A stretch of 64,000 nucleotides of DNA, taken from positions 124,001 to 188,000 of the forward strand of contig JBPDWA010000003.1 of the NCBI GenBank assembly GCA_051295955.1. The letters are read 5' to 3'. The notes beneath the pieces are model-generated. The model did no database searches and had not been told where the DNA came from. It worked only from the letters and a program-made list of their open reading frames with translations. Both the position numbers and the translations under genes were made by a program. Origin of the DNA: Enterococcus faecalis_A (GTDB taxonomy: Bacteria; Bacillota; Bacilli; Lactobacillales; Enterococcaceae). Shown piece after piece: positions 44,282 through 52,386 of this stretch. Position 1 is the first letter of the stretch; each line of letters starts with the position of its first letter.

Positions 44282-44613
44282 CGGAACCGTCAGCTACCCT
44301 TTAATCTTAAGTTTGCTCATTTTGAGTGCTAATTATTAGTGATAAGCTTATAAGTAGCAGCTGCTTGTCGATGGCTGGATGCGCCAAAAAGGTGTGCCCT
44401 AAACTAAAGGGGAACTAATCAAATAGATTGTTTTGCTAGGGTGCAATTTACCTTAGAAGTCTTTTGTATCGTTTCCTTTACTTTTAGCTGTAGGAGGCAT
44501 TTGCGCTTACTTAATAGTAGCTCGCTGTTTTTTTAAGCTTTTTATTTTTACCGTTGCCAATTTAGCTCAACGAATCTTACTTAAACGAATCATTAACCAG
44601 GGGGGGACAGTAG
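44282..44613. other. Intergenic region
   Basis: About 330 bp with no gene that has both a start and a ribosome binding site. One frame (about 44470-44660) is open and hydrophobic but lacks any start codon. GGGGGGG just before 44614 is the binding site of the next gene. Confidence 0.4.
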
Positions 44614-45291
44614 ATGAACGAACCGTGGATTCCAGAAATCATGACGCCATTAAAACAAGATATTGTCAGAGTACCTGAGATAATTCGACAAGCTAGCGGG
44701 ATTAAAATTTTTGGTAAAAAAATCAAGTCGATTATTTTTACTACCGATATCGCTATTATTCGCAATACTAATGCGGATGCGGTCATTGCTGTCTATCCTT
44801 TTACACCACATCCAGCTATCACGAAAAGCATCATTGAAGCAGCGGATATTCCGGTTTTTTCAGGCGTCGGTGGAGGTCTCACGCAAGGGATTCGGTCAGC
44901 GTATATGAGTTTATTTGCCGAAGCTCAAGGGTCGATTGGCGTGGTTTTAAATGGTCCGACACCGTTAGAAACGGTCAAAATGGTCTGTCGGGCTATCGAT
45001 ATCCCGGTGGTTAGCACTGTAACTTCAATCCACACACGAATTGAAGAAAAATTAGCCCTGGGAGTTAGCATGATTAATATTAGTGCTGGTAAGGATACAG
45101 CAGCTACTGTGCAGGCTTATCGGCAGCGTTATCCTGACCTACCGATTATTGCCACAGGCGGTCCCACGCAAGCCAGTATTCGAGAAACCATCGAAGCCGG
45201 TGCAAACGCCATTACCTATACACCACCGTCCAACGGTGAATTGTTTAGTAAGAAAATGAACAAATACCGCCAAGATGAGAAAGAAAGCTAG
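44614..45291 (+). CDS. TIM-barrel protein of unknown specificity
   Basis: 225 aa, soluble. Alternating strand-helix pattern with phosphate-binding-type loops: PVFSGVGGGLTQG, MINISAGKDTA and PIIATGGPTQASIRETIEAGANAITYTPP near the C-terminus, as in HisA/TrpC-like or DeoC-like barrels. Often annotated only as 'hydrolase'. It is followed by the purine-salvage unit, but its own transcript probably ends before the riboswitch. A substrate cannot be named. Confidence 0.75.
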   Translation: MNEPWIPEIMTPLKQDIVRVPEIIRQASGIKIFGKKIKSIIFTTDIAIIRNTNADAVIAVYPFTPHPAITKSIIEAADIPVFSGVGGGLTQGIRSAYMSLFAEAQGSIGVVLNGPTPLETVKMVCRAIDIPVVSTVTSIHTRIEEKLALGVSMINISAGKDTAATVQAYRQRYPDLPIIATGGPTQASIRETIEAGANAITYTPPSNGELFSKKMNKYRQDEKES

Positions 45292-45419
45292 AGATCATCA
45301 CAATGTAGCTGAACAAATCTATTTTTTAGAATTGTTCGGCTTTTTTTAAAAAAAATGCTAATTTTTCGGGTGATTTTCCTTTCTGTGAGAATTTTAATAG
45401 AAAAAAACGAATTTTGGCA

Positions 45420-45448
45420 TTGAAAGTTCTTGTTTTTTGTACTATTCT
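45420..45448 (+). promoter_or_regulatory. Promoter of the riboswitch-xpt-pbuX transcript
   Basis: TTGAAA, a 17-bp spacer, then TATTCT, about 15 bp upstream of the aptamer. Confidence 0.55.
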
Positions 45449-45462
45449 ATACCAATATAGCA

Positions 45463-45527
45463 GCTTGTATAAGGTCATAATAAGGTTGACTGTCTCTACC
45501 TAACACCGTAAATGTTGGTCTATAAGC
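45463..45527 (+). ncRNA. Purine riboswitch aptamer (guanine class)
   Basis: P1 is GCTTGTA / TATAAGC. The core has TATAAGG, a P2 with loop ATAAGG, the J2/3 strand TCTCTACC, and P3 with the conserved loop CACCGTAAATG. The 3' junction reads GTCTAT. The C in that junction is the specificity base for guanine-type ligands; adenine switches have U there. The base just before it is U, where A is usual. A terminator follows and then xpt-pbuX, the expected target. Confidence 0.92.
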
Positions 45528-45543
45528 AAAGAAGTGTGTTCGT

Positions 45544-45588
45544 ACCCTTTTTTGTTGTTTTCTGACAGAAAAGGGTTTCTCTTTTTTT
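45544..45588 (+). terminator. Riboswitch expression-platform terminator
   Basis: ACCCTTTT (45544-45551) pairs with AAAAGGGT (45569-45576), with an inner TTTTCTG/CAGAAAA option, and a run of seven T ends at 45588. It lies 17 bp after the aptamer, as expected for ligand-induced termination. Confidence 0.78.
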
Positions 45589-45683
45589 GGTCCATTTTAT
45601 CGGTGAAAAGCAGATTTGTGTTTCCTTTTTGACAAGCTAGCGGATGGGAGTAGCAGCAAAATTTTAGTAAAGGAGTAGTTTTT

Positions 45684-46265
45684 GTGGAAGAATTAGTTAA
45701 GCGAATTAAAGAAGAAGGACGGGTACTAGATGAAGGAGTATTAAAAGTTGATAGTTTTGTGACGCACCAGGTAGATCCTGAATTAATGCAGGCTATTGGT
45801 CGGCGTTTTGCTCAAGTATTTGCCGATTATGGGATCACAAAAGTAGTTACCATTGAGGCTTCAGGGATTGCTCCGGCGCTATACACCGCCCAGGCCTTAA
45901 AGGTACCGATGATTTTTGCCCGCAAAGCCAAAAGCTTGACGATGAATGAAGAATTGCTAACTGCTTCTGTCTATTCATTTACCAAACAAATAACAAGTCA
46001 AATATCAATTTCACGAAAGTTTTTGTCTGCCAGCGATCGGGTCTTAATCATCGATGATTTTTTGGCAAATGGTCAAGCGGCCAAGGGTTTGATTGAATTG
46101 TGCCAACAAGCTGGTGCACAGGTAGCTGGGATTGGGATTGTTATTGAGAAGGCCTTTCAAGATGGGCGACATTTATTAGAAGCAATGGATATGCAGGTTG
46201 TTTCTTTAGCGCGAATTGAATCGCTGCATGATGGAGTCGTTACATTTTTAGAGGAGGACGCTTAG
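45684..46265 (+). CDS. xpt: Xanthine phosphoribosyltransferase
   Basis: 193 aa with a GTG start after AAAGGAG. The features are VDSFVTHQVDPELMQAIGRRFA, IEASGIAPALYTAQALKVPMIFARK (base/PRPP site) and the PRPP motif VLIIDDFLANGQAAKG. It converts xanthine plus PRPP to XMP. First gene after the riboswitch, separated from pbuX by only 2 bp. Confidence 0.96.
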   Translation: MEELVKRIKEEGRVLDEGVLKVDSFVTHQVDPELMQAIGRRFAQVFADYGITKVVTIEASGIAPALYTAQALKVPMIFARKAKSLTMNEELLTASVYSFTKQITSQISISRKFLSASDRVLIIDDFLANGQAAKGLIELCQQAGAQVAGIGIVIEKAFQDGRHLLEAMDMQVVSLARIESLHDGVVTFLEEDA

Positions 46266-46267
46266 AC

Positions 46268-47599
46268 ATGGAAGAACGGACTCATCTAAAGCAAGCAGAA
46301 GCTCAAACACAAAATAGTAAAGCAGCAATTTTAGGTTTGCAGCATTTATTGGCGATGTATGCTGGTGCTGTGGCCGTTCCTTTGCTGATTGGAACGGGCT
46401 TGCATTTTTCAAGTGAACAAATGACATATTTGATTTCGATTGATATTTTTATGTGCGGGATTGCTACTTTATTGCAATTAACTGTGACTAAATTTTTTGG
46501 TATTGGATTGCCAGTTGTATTGGGTTGTGCGATTCAAGCAGTAGCGCCTTTGATTATGATCGGCTCAAGCCAAGGCATTGGTGCCATCTATGGTTCCATC
46601 ATCGCTTCTGGAATCTTTGTCGTAGTCATTGCTGGCTTTTTTTCAAAAATTAAGCGATTTTTCCCACCGGTGGTTACCGGCACTGTGATTACGGTTATTG
46701 GTTTAACATTGGTCCCAGTTGCTATTGAAAAAATGGGCGGCGGGTCTGCCACTGCTAAAGATTTTGGTAACCCTCTTCACTTATTGTTGGCCTTTGTAAC
46801 CATTGCACTAATCATCGCTGTCCAGGTGTGGGGACGCGGCTTTATCAAATCAATTGCAGTATTAATTGGGTTGGTTGGCGGCACTTTACTGGCAGCTTTG
46901 TTAGGTCAAGTGAATATAGCGCCCATCAGTCAAGCGACTTGGTTTCATTTTCCTCAACCTTTTTATTTTGGTTTACCAACATTTGATATTTGGTCTATTT
47001 TGTTGATGGTGATTATTTCGATTGTTAGCATGGTGGAATCCACTGGCGTATACTTTGCTTTAGGGGATATCACAGGCCAAAAGATTGGTGAAGAAGAATT
47101 GAAACGGGGCTATCGTGCAGAAGGTTTGGCTGTAATTTTAGGAGGGATCTTCAATACCTTTCCTTATACAGGCTTTTCACAAAATGTAGGTTTGGTTCAG
47201 CTTTCTGGTATTAAGACTCGTCAGCCTATTTACTTTTCGGCATTTTTCTTAATTCTTTTAGGTCTTTTACCAAAAATCGGAGCCGTCGCTCAAATTATTC
47301 CTGAGTCCGTGTTAGGCGGCGGAATGCTCGTCATGTTTGGGATGGTTGCTGTCCAAGGAATGCGTATGTTGTCTAAAGTTGACTTTGCAAACGATAAGAA
47401 TCTGTTGATTATTGCTATTTCCATTGGTTTTGGTTTGGGTTTTAATAAGATGCCGACCTTATTTAACCAAGTGCCAGCAACCGTGAAGATGTTTACAGGT
47501 AATGGTATTGTGATGAGCAGTATTGCTGCGATTACTTTGAACCTGTTATTTAACGGCCTAAATCCACAGTCGAAATCAGCGATTAAAGAAAAATGTTAA
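46268..47599 (+). CDS. pbuX: Xanthine permease (NCS2 family)
   Basis: 443 aa, 12 or more membrane segments. NCS2 markers are LGLQHLLAMYAGAVAVPLLIG at the N-terminus, GTVITVIGLTLVPVAI, VSMVESTGVYFALGDITGQ with the substrate-binding Glu, and NTFPYTGFSQNVGLVQLSGI. It imports xanthine with protons. Start ATG after GAGGAGG, which lies within the xpt stop region, so translation is coupled. Confidence 0.95.
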   Translation: MEERTHLKQAEAQTQNSKAAILGLQHLLAMYAGAVAVPLLIGTGLHFSSEQMTYLISIDIFMCGIATLLQLTVTKFFGIGLPVVLGCAIQAVAPLIMIGSSQGIGAIYGSIIASGIFVVVIAGFFSKIKRFFPPVVTGTVITVIGLTLVPVAIEKMGGGSATAKDFGNPLHLLLAFVTIALIIAVQVWGRGFIKSIAVLIGLVGGTLLAALLGQVNIAPISQATWFHFPQPFYFGLPTFDIWSILLMVIISIVSMVESTGVYFALGDITGQKIGEEELKRGYRAEGLAVILGGIFNTFPYTGFSQNVGLVQLSGIKTRQPIYFSAFFLILLGLLPKIGAVAQIIPESVLGGGMLVMFGMVAVQGMRMLSKVDFANDKNLLIIAISIGFGLGFNKMPTLFNQVPATVKMFTGNGIVMSSIAAITLNLLFNGLNPQSKSAIKEKC

Positions 47600-47606
47600 T
47601 TAATGG

Positions 47607-47647
47607 AGTAGAAGTCGTAACAGTTGTTGCGACTTCTACTTTGTTTT
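47607..47647 (+). terminator. Terminator of xpt-pbuX
   Basis: AGTAGAAGTCGTAAC / GTTGCGACTTCTACT (one G-T pair) around AGTT, followed by a T-rich run. Confidence 0.9.
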
Positions 47648-47654
47648 AGTCTTA

Positions 47655-47698
47655 AAAAACGAACAAACAGATTTGAAACACATAAAACATTCGAATTT
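47655..47698 (+). promoter_or_regulatory. Tandem PurBox (PurR sites) upstream of purE
   Basis: AAAAACGAACAAA (47655-47667) and the inverted AACATTCGAATTT (47686-47698) match the PurBox AWWWCCGAACWWT with two and three mismatches. The 18-bp gap equals that at purC. The -35 box begins five bases later. Confidence 0.72.
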
Positions 47699-47702
47699 TA
47701 TT

Positions 47703-47731
47703 TTGACAGGTCATTGTCTCCTTGCTAAAAT
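47703..47731 (+). promoter_or_regulatory. Promoter of purE-purK-purB
   Basis: TTGACA, a 17-bp spacer, then TAAAAT. The predicted transcript starts about 22 bp before the purE ATG. Confidence 0.82.
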
Positions 47732-47759
47732 AATAAAGAAGTCATGAAAGGAGTGCCTT

Positions 47760-48248
47760 ATGGAGAAAACAGTCGCTGTGGTGATGGGAAGTACATCAGA
47801 TTGGGCCACAATGAAGTCAGCTTGTCAAATTTTAGAAGAATTCAATCTTTTTTATGAAAAAAAAGTTATCTCTGCCCATCGGACGCCGGATTATATGTTT
47901 TCATTTGCCCAACAAGCCAGAGAACAAGGAATCAAAGTCATCATTGCTGGAGCAGGCGGTGCTGCTCATCTGCCGGGAATGATCGCTGCTAAAACAACGT
48001 TGCCAGTCATTGGTGTTCCGGTTCAATCACAAGCTTTAAATGGGTTAGATTCACTATTGTCCATCGTCCAAATGCCTGGTGGAGTGCCAGTTGCTACGAC
48101 GGCCATCGGAAAAGCTGGTGCAATTAATGCAGGACTACTTGCAGTTCAGATACTTTCCCTGTATGATGTAGAATTAGCAGGGAAGTTATCGCAACGGCGA
48201 AAACTTCTTGAAGAAACTGTGATGGAAAGTAGTGATGAACTTGAATAA
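47760..48248 (+). CDS. purE: N5-carboxyaminoimidazole ribonucleotide mutase
   Basis: 162 aa. Class I PurE with VMGSTSDWATMKSACQIL at the N-terminus, SAHRTPDYMFSFA, which holds the catalytic His, and IIAGAGGAAHLPGMIAAKTTLPVIGVPV. It converts N5-CAIR to CAIR. It overlaps purK by 14 bp. AAAGGAG lies before the ATG. Confidence 0.97.
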   Translation: MEKTVAVVMGSTSDWATMKSACQILEEFNLFYEKKVISAHRTPDYMFSFAQQAREQGIKVIIAGAGGAAHLPGMIAAKTTLPVIGVPVQSQALNGLDSLLSIVQMPGGVPVATTAIGKAGAINAGLLAVQILSLYDVELAGKLSQRRKLLEETVMESSDELE

Positions 48249-49365
48249 ACCGCTTTTACCCGGTCAAGTGATCGGTATTATCGGCGGCGGCCAACTAGGA
48301 AAAATGATGGCTCTAAGCGCAAGAGAATTGGGGTTTCGCGTCGGTGTGTTGGATCCGACTGTTGATTGTCCCGCTGCTCAAGTAGCCGATTGGCATCTGT
48401 TGGCAGCTTATGACGACCAAGAAGCCTTAAAGGAATTGGCGAAGCGCTCACAAGTAATTACCTATGAATTTGAAAATGCCGATGTAGATGCTTTAGCAGC
48501 GGTGGAACAGTTTGCCACCATTCCCCAAGGTACAGACTTATTGGCAATTACCCAAGATCGATTAATGGAAAAAACATTTTTGGAAGACCAAAATATTGTT
48601 ATCGCACCTTATGCGACAATTGTCAGCCCCACTGATATTCAAGATGCTATCGATGGAATTGGCTATCCTTGTGTTTTGAAAACAACTCGTGGTGGGTATG
48701 ACGGTAAAGGTCAATATGTGCTGAAAAGCACGGCTGATCTAGCGCCATCTATGAATTTATTGCGAGAAGGTACGTGCGTTTTAGAAGCTTGGATTCCTTA
48801 TGAAAAAGAACTTTCCGTTTTGATTTCAGGGAATGGTCGTGGTGAGTACAGTATTTTTCCAGTTGTGGAAAATATTCATCGAAAGAATATTTTACATGAA
48901 ACGATCGCCCCAGCTCGGGTAAGCGAAGAAGTTGCTGAAGAAGCCCAAAGAATTGCTCGGGTTATTGCAGAAGCGGTGAATTTATCAGGAACCTTGGCCG
49001 TTGAGTTATTTTTAACGGCTAATGGCAGTATTTATGTCAATGAGTTAGCTCCACGCCCGCATAATTCCGGTCACTACTCCATAGAAGCCTGTTCTTTCAG
49101 CCAATTTGATCTGCATATTCGGGGAATTTGTGGTTGGCCAATGCCGGAAGTACAGCTATTGTCTAAAGCCGTAATGGTGAATATTATCGGCAGGGAAGTG
49201 TATGAAACAATGGATGTTATCGCTGAAAAACCGCAGTGGCATTTTCATTATTATGGAAAGGCAGAAGCAAAAAATGGCCGCAAAATGGGTCATATTACTG
49301 TATTGACAGATTCAGTGACAGATACTTTAAAAGATATCACGCAAACAAATATTTGGAGCCGATAA
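48235..49365 (+). CDS. purK: N5-carboxyaminoimidazole ribonucleotide synthase
   Basis: 376 aa, ATP-grasp fold. The N-terminal motif GQVIGIIGGGQLGKMMALSARELG is followed by TYEFENADVDAL, CVLKTTRGGYDGKGQYVL (ATP-binding loop) and VNELAPRPHNSGHYSIEAC (metal site). It carboxylates AIR using bicarbonate and ATP, feeding PurE. The start overlaps the purE end; the ATG at 48235 is preferred over the GTG three bases earlier, with GGAAAG upstream. Confidence 0.96.
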   Translation: MNLNKPLLPGQVIGIIGGGQLGKMMALSARELGFRVGVLDPTVDCPAAQVADWHLLAAYDDQEALKELAKRSQVITYEFENADVDALAAVEQFATIPQGTDLLAITQDRLMEKTFLEDQNIVIAPYATIVSPTDIQDAIDGIGYPCVLKTTRGGYDGKGQYVLKSTADLAPSMNLLREGTCVLEAWIPYEKELSVLISGNGRGEYSIFPVVENIHRKNILHETIAPARVSEEVAEEAQRIARVIAEAVNLSGTLAVELFLTANGSIYVNELAPRPHNSGHYSIEACSFSQFDLHIRGICGWPMPEVQLLSKAVMVNIIGREVYETMDVIAEKPQWHFHYYGKAEAKNGRKMGHITVLTDSVTDTLKDITQTNIWSR

Positions 49366-49402
49366 TGATACAAAAAGTGAAGTAGAACAAAGGAGCAGAC
49401 AG

Positions 49403-50698
49403 ATGATTGATCGTTACACAAGACCTGAAATGGGTGCTATTTGGACCGATGAAAATCGCTATCAGGCATGGTTAGAAGTGGAAATTTTAGCTGATGAGGC
49501 TTGGGCGGAATTAGGTGAAATTCCATTTGAGGATGTCAAAAAAATTCGAGCTAATGCTTCATTTGACGTCAAGCGAATTATGGAAATAGAAGCGCAGACT
49601 CGCCATGATGTGGTTGCATTTACTCGGGCCGTTTCTGAAAGTTTAGGAGCAGAACGAAAGTGGGTTCATTACGGCTTAACCAGTACCGATGTAGTTGATA
49701 CTGCTTATGGCTATTTGCTAAAACAAGCCAATGATCTTTTACGACAAGATTTACGCCGTTTAACTGAGATTATCGGTGAAAAGGCCAAAGAATACAAAAA
49801 TACAGTTATGATGGGCAGAACGCATGGGGTGCATGCTGAACCCACCACATTTGGCTTGAAATTGGCTTTGTGGTATTCAGAGATGAAACGCAATGTGGAA
49901 CGCTTTGAACATGCGGCCAAAGGCGTTGAAGCCGGGAAAATTAGTGGAGCAGTTGGAACGTTCGCTAATATTCCACCATTTGTAGAAGCCTATGTTTGTC
50001 AACATTTAGGAATTCGAGCTCAAGAAATTTCCACTCAAGTTTTACCTCGTGATTTACATGCTGAATATATGGCAGCGATGGCATTGATTGCTACTAGCAT
50101 TGAAAAATTTGCCACTGAGATTCGTGGTCTACAAAAATCCGAAACTCGAGAAGTGGAAGAGTTTTTTGCAAAAGGACAAAAGGGTTCTTCTGCCATGCCT
50201 CACAAGCGTAACCCGATTGGTTCAGAAAACATGACTGGTCTCGCACGAGTGATTCGTGGACATGTGATTACAGCCTATGAAAATGTATCTTTATGGCATG
50301 AGCGGGATATTTCTCATTCATCAGCAGAGCGGATTATTATTCCCGACACGACTATTTTATTAAATTATATGCTTAATCGTTTTGCGTCGATTGTCCAAAA
50401 TTTAACTGTCTTTTCGGAAAATATGAAGCGCAATATGGATGCTACTTTTGGCTTGATTTACAGTCAACGAGTTTTATTAAAATTAATTGATCACGGCATG
50501 ACTAGAGAAGAGGCCTATGATTTAGTTCAGCCTAAAACGGCTTATGCTTGGGATCATCAAACCGCCTTTAAACCACTCCTTGAACAAGACGAAAGAATTA
50601 TGGCGGTGCTTTCACAAGCTGAATTAGACGATGCTTTTGATTACCACTATCATCTTAAAAATGTCGACACGATCTTTAAGCGCGTAGGCTTAGAGTAA
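49403..50698 (+). CDS. purB: Adenylosuccinate lyase
   Basis: 431 aa, fumarase/aspartase superfamily. The signature SSAMPHKRNPIGSEN lies near residue 263, with HYGLTSTDVVDTA and GRTHGVHAEPTTFG as the other active-site regions. It acts twice in purine synthesis: SAICAR to AICAR and adenylosuccinate to AMP. It is the last gene of purE-purK-purB. AAAGGAG precedes the ATG. Confidence 0.97.
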   Translation: MIDRYTRPEMGAIWTDENRYQAWLEVEILADEAWAELGEIPFEDVKKIRANASFDVKRIMEIEAQTRHDVVAFTRAVSESLGAERKWVHYGLTSTDVVDTAYGYLLKQANDLLRQDLRRLTEIIGEKAKEYKNTVMMGRTHGVHAEPTTFGLKLALWYSEMKRNVERFEHAAKGVEAGKISGAVGTFANIPPFVEAYVCQHLGIRAQEISTQVLPRDLHAEYMAAMALIATSIEKFATEIRGLQKSETREVEEFFAKGQKGSSAMPHKRNPIGSENMTGLARVIRGHVITAYENVSLWHERDISHSSAERIIIPDTTILLNYMLNRFASIVQNLTVFSENMKRNMDATFGLIYSQRVLLKLIDHGMTREEAYDLVQPKTAYAWDHQTAFKPLLEQDERIMAVLSQAELDDAFDYHYHLKNVDTIFKRVGLE

Positions 50699-50699
50699 A

Positions 50700-50744
50700 T
50701 CAAAAAAGATCAACCCAGCAGTTAACTGGGTTGATCTTTTTTGA
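50700..50744. terminator. Strong bidirectional terminator
   Basis: A perfect 19-bp inverted repeat (TCAAAAAAGATCAACCCAG and its complement) with a seven-base loop, A-rich on one side and T-rich on the other. It serves purB on plus and the small gene on minus. Confidence 0.93.
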
Positions 50745-50745
50745 T

Positions 50746-51135
50746 CTACACAGGAATTTGTTGATAATACAAGGTATGTTCAGCTGCTTCTTCAGCAGTT
50801 AAGGTATCAATAAACTGCGTAAGTAGCTGTTCGTCATATTCTTGGCCATCAAGAAATAATTGTAGCTTGTAAATGTTTTTGAAAAAATGCTGTTCATGAA
50901 TTTGGTGAATAACTAACTCGTTGGCTTCGTTGTTAACGTAGCGTAAAGAACGCTTACGTCGCTCGCAATGTCTTTTAGCGATATGCCGAAAATTTTTAAA
51001 GGTGTAATAAACTTTTTGGTTATTTAAGCGGTGGACTTCTTGCAAGGCTAATAGATCGTTATAAAGCTTTGCTCGTTTGGAAAGTGATAACTCCGCCAGA
51101 AACGTCTGGGCAACTGATTTACAATCTGTACTCAT
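50746..51135 (-). CDS. Unknown small protein between the two purine operons
   Basis: 129 aa from the ATG at 51135, which has GGAGGG eight bases upstream; a GTG six bases earlier is too close to it. The product is soluble and helical, with a very basic middle (FRHIAKRHCERRKRSLRYV) and an acidic C-terminus (EYDEQLLTQFIDTLTAEEAAEH). I do not recognise the family. The basic stretch would suit RNA or DNA contact, but this is only a composition argument. It lies opposite the purine genes and splits them. Confidence 0.72.
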   Translation of the reverse strand: MSTDCKSVAQTFLAELSLSKRAKLYNDLLALQEVHRLNNQKVYYTFKNFRHIAKRHCERRKRSLRYVNNEANELVIHQIHEQHFFKNIYKLQLFLDGQEYDEQLLTQFIDTLTAEEAAEHTLYYQQIPV

Positions 51136-51252
51136 TGGCACGTCCCTCCGATTTGGTAAAATAAATCGTTTTCTTCCTTTCTACAATACCACTTTTTTTC
51201 GAGAAAGTAAATTTTTTTCCTGAAAACAATAGCGTTCTTTTGTTCAAAGTAT

Positions 51253-51296
51253 AAATACGAACGATTATAAAATTATATATGTTATTGTTCATAATT
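51253..51296 (+). promoter_or_regulatory. Tandem PurBox upstream of purC
   Basis: AAATACGAACGAT (51253-51265) and the inverted ATTGTTCATAATT (51284-51296) each carry two mismatches to the PurBox. The 18-bp gap is identical to that at purE. Confidence 0.72.
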
Positions 51297-51299
51297 TAA

Positions 51300-51328
51300 T
51301 TGACGATCTTAATTGGACTTGTTACTAT
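51300..51328 (+). promoter_or_regulatory. Promoter of purC-purD operon
   Basis: TTGACG, a 17-bp spacer, then TACTAT. It begins four bases after the distal PurBox, as at purE. Confidence 0.8.
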
Positions 51329-51397
51329 GAAAGTGGAAATAAGCGAATGCTTTTTGTGGACAATCATATTAATGTACAGGAAAAGGAGCTGGAGTAA

Positions 51398-52144
51398 GTG
51401 TGTCATAAACAAAGATTGCTTTATGAAGGAAAAGCCAAGAAACTCTATCAAACCAACGATGAAGCGTGTTTGCTGGTGGAGTATTTGGACCAAGTGACGG
51501 CGTTAAATGGCTTGAAAAAAGAAGCTCTCCCTGGGAAAGCTACCTTAAATAACCAGATTACAAGCGCAATTTTCGAGTATTTAGCTAAAACTGGAATTGA
51601 AACACATTTTATTCGTGAAATATCAAAAAACGAACAATTGGTGAAGAGGATAGAGATGTTTCCTTTGGAAGTTGTTGTTCGGAATATTGCTGCAGGTAGC
51701 TTTGCCAAGCGGCTTGCCATTGAAGCTGGCACACGTTTGCCTTTTCCTGTTTTGGAATTTTATTATAAAGCCGATGAGTTGGACGACCCCATACTTAACG
51801 AAGACCATGTGAAAGTTTTGGCAATTGCTTCTGCACAGCAGCTAACGGAAATTAAAAACCAAGCGTTGAAAATCAACCAAACACTAAGTCATTTGTACGA
51901 TGAACTGGCTATTACTTTAATTGATTTCAAAGTTGAATTTGGCACTTTGGCTGATGGAAGGATTATTTTAGCTGATGAGGTTTCTCCCGATACGTGTCGT
52001 TTATTGGATCAAAAAACCGGTCAACAGTTAGATAAAGACCTTTATCGACAGGGACTTGGTGATATTCGTCCGCTTTATGCAGAAGTTCTTAAACGATTGC
52101 AAACAATTAATAGAAAAAAGGAGTGTGAGTCATGCGACGAGTAA
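51398..52144 (+). CDS. purC: SAICAR synthetase
   Basis: 248 aa with a GTG start and AAGGAG nine bases upstream. The features are LLYEGKAKKLYQT at the N-terminus, VEMFPLEVVVRNIAAGS-type block (MFPLEVVVRNIAAGSFAKR), LIDFKVEFG and ADEVSPDTCRLLD. It joins aspartate to CAIR using ATP. It overlaps purS by 13 bp. First gene of a nine-gene operon. Confidence 0.96.
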   Translation: MCHKQRLLYEGKAKKLYQTNDEACLLVEYLDQVTALNGLKKEALPGKATLNNQITSAIFEYLAKTGIETHFIREISKNEQLVKRIEMFPLEVVVRNIAAGSFAKRLAIEAGTRLPFPVLEFYYKADELDDPILNEDHVKVLAIASAQQLTEIKNQALKINQTLSHLYDELAITLIDFKVEFGTLADGRIILADEVSPDTCRLLDQKTGQQLDKDLYRQGLGDIRPLYAEVLKRLQTINRKKECESCDE

Positions 52145-52386
52145 AAGTATATGTGAGTTATAAACCTTCTGTTTTAGATCCTCAAGGTGCAGCAGTGAAA
52201 GGAACCCTTCATAGAATGGGCTATCCTGAAATAGCGGACATCCGAATTGGTAAGTATTTTGATATCCAAATAGCTGAAACCGTAACAAACTTAGAAGCTA
52301 TGATTGAAGCAATTTGTGATCAGCTTTTAGTCAACGTCAATATGGAGACGTATGAATATGAACTGGTGGAGGAAAGCGTAGGATGA
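52132..52386 (+). CDS. purS: FGAM synthase subunit PurS
   Basis: 84 aa. The typical PurS pattern is KVYVSYKPSVLDPQGAAVKGTLHRMGYPEIADIRIGKYFDI. It bridges PurL and PurQ in the three-subunit FGAM synthase of Gram-positives. The start lies inside the end of purC and the end overlaps purQ by four bases (ATGA), so the three are translationally coupled. Confidence 0.96.
   Translation: MRRVKVYVSYKPSVLDPQGAAVKGTLHRMGYPEIADIRIGKYFDIQIAETVTNLEAMIEAICDQLLVNVNMETYEYELVEESVG

Noticed and set aside
44470..44660. Hydrophobic open frame upstream of the TIM-barrel gene
   Set aside because: No ATG, GTG or TTG start in the frame after the preceding stop, and it overlaps the start of a better gene.
45403..45435. 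PurBox-like pair upstream of the xpt riboswitch
   Set aside because: The half-sites are poor and only 7 bp apart, unlike the 18-bp spacing at purE and purC. The riboswitch explains control.
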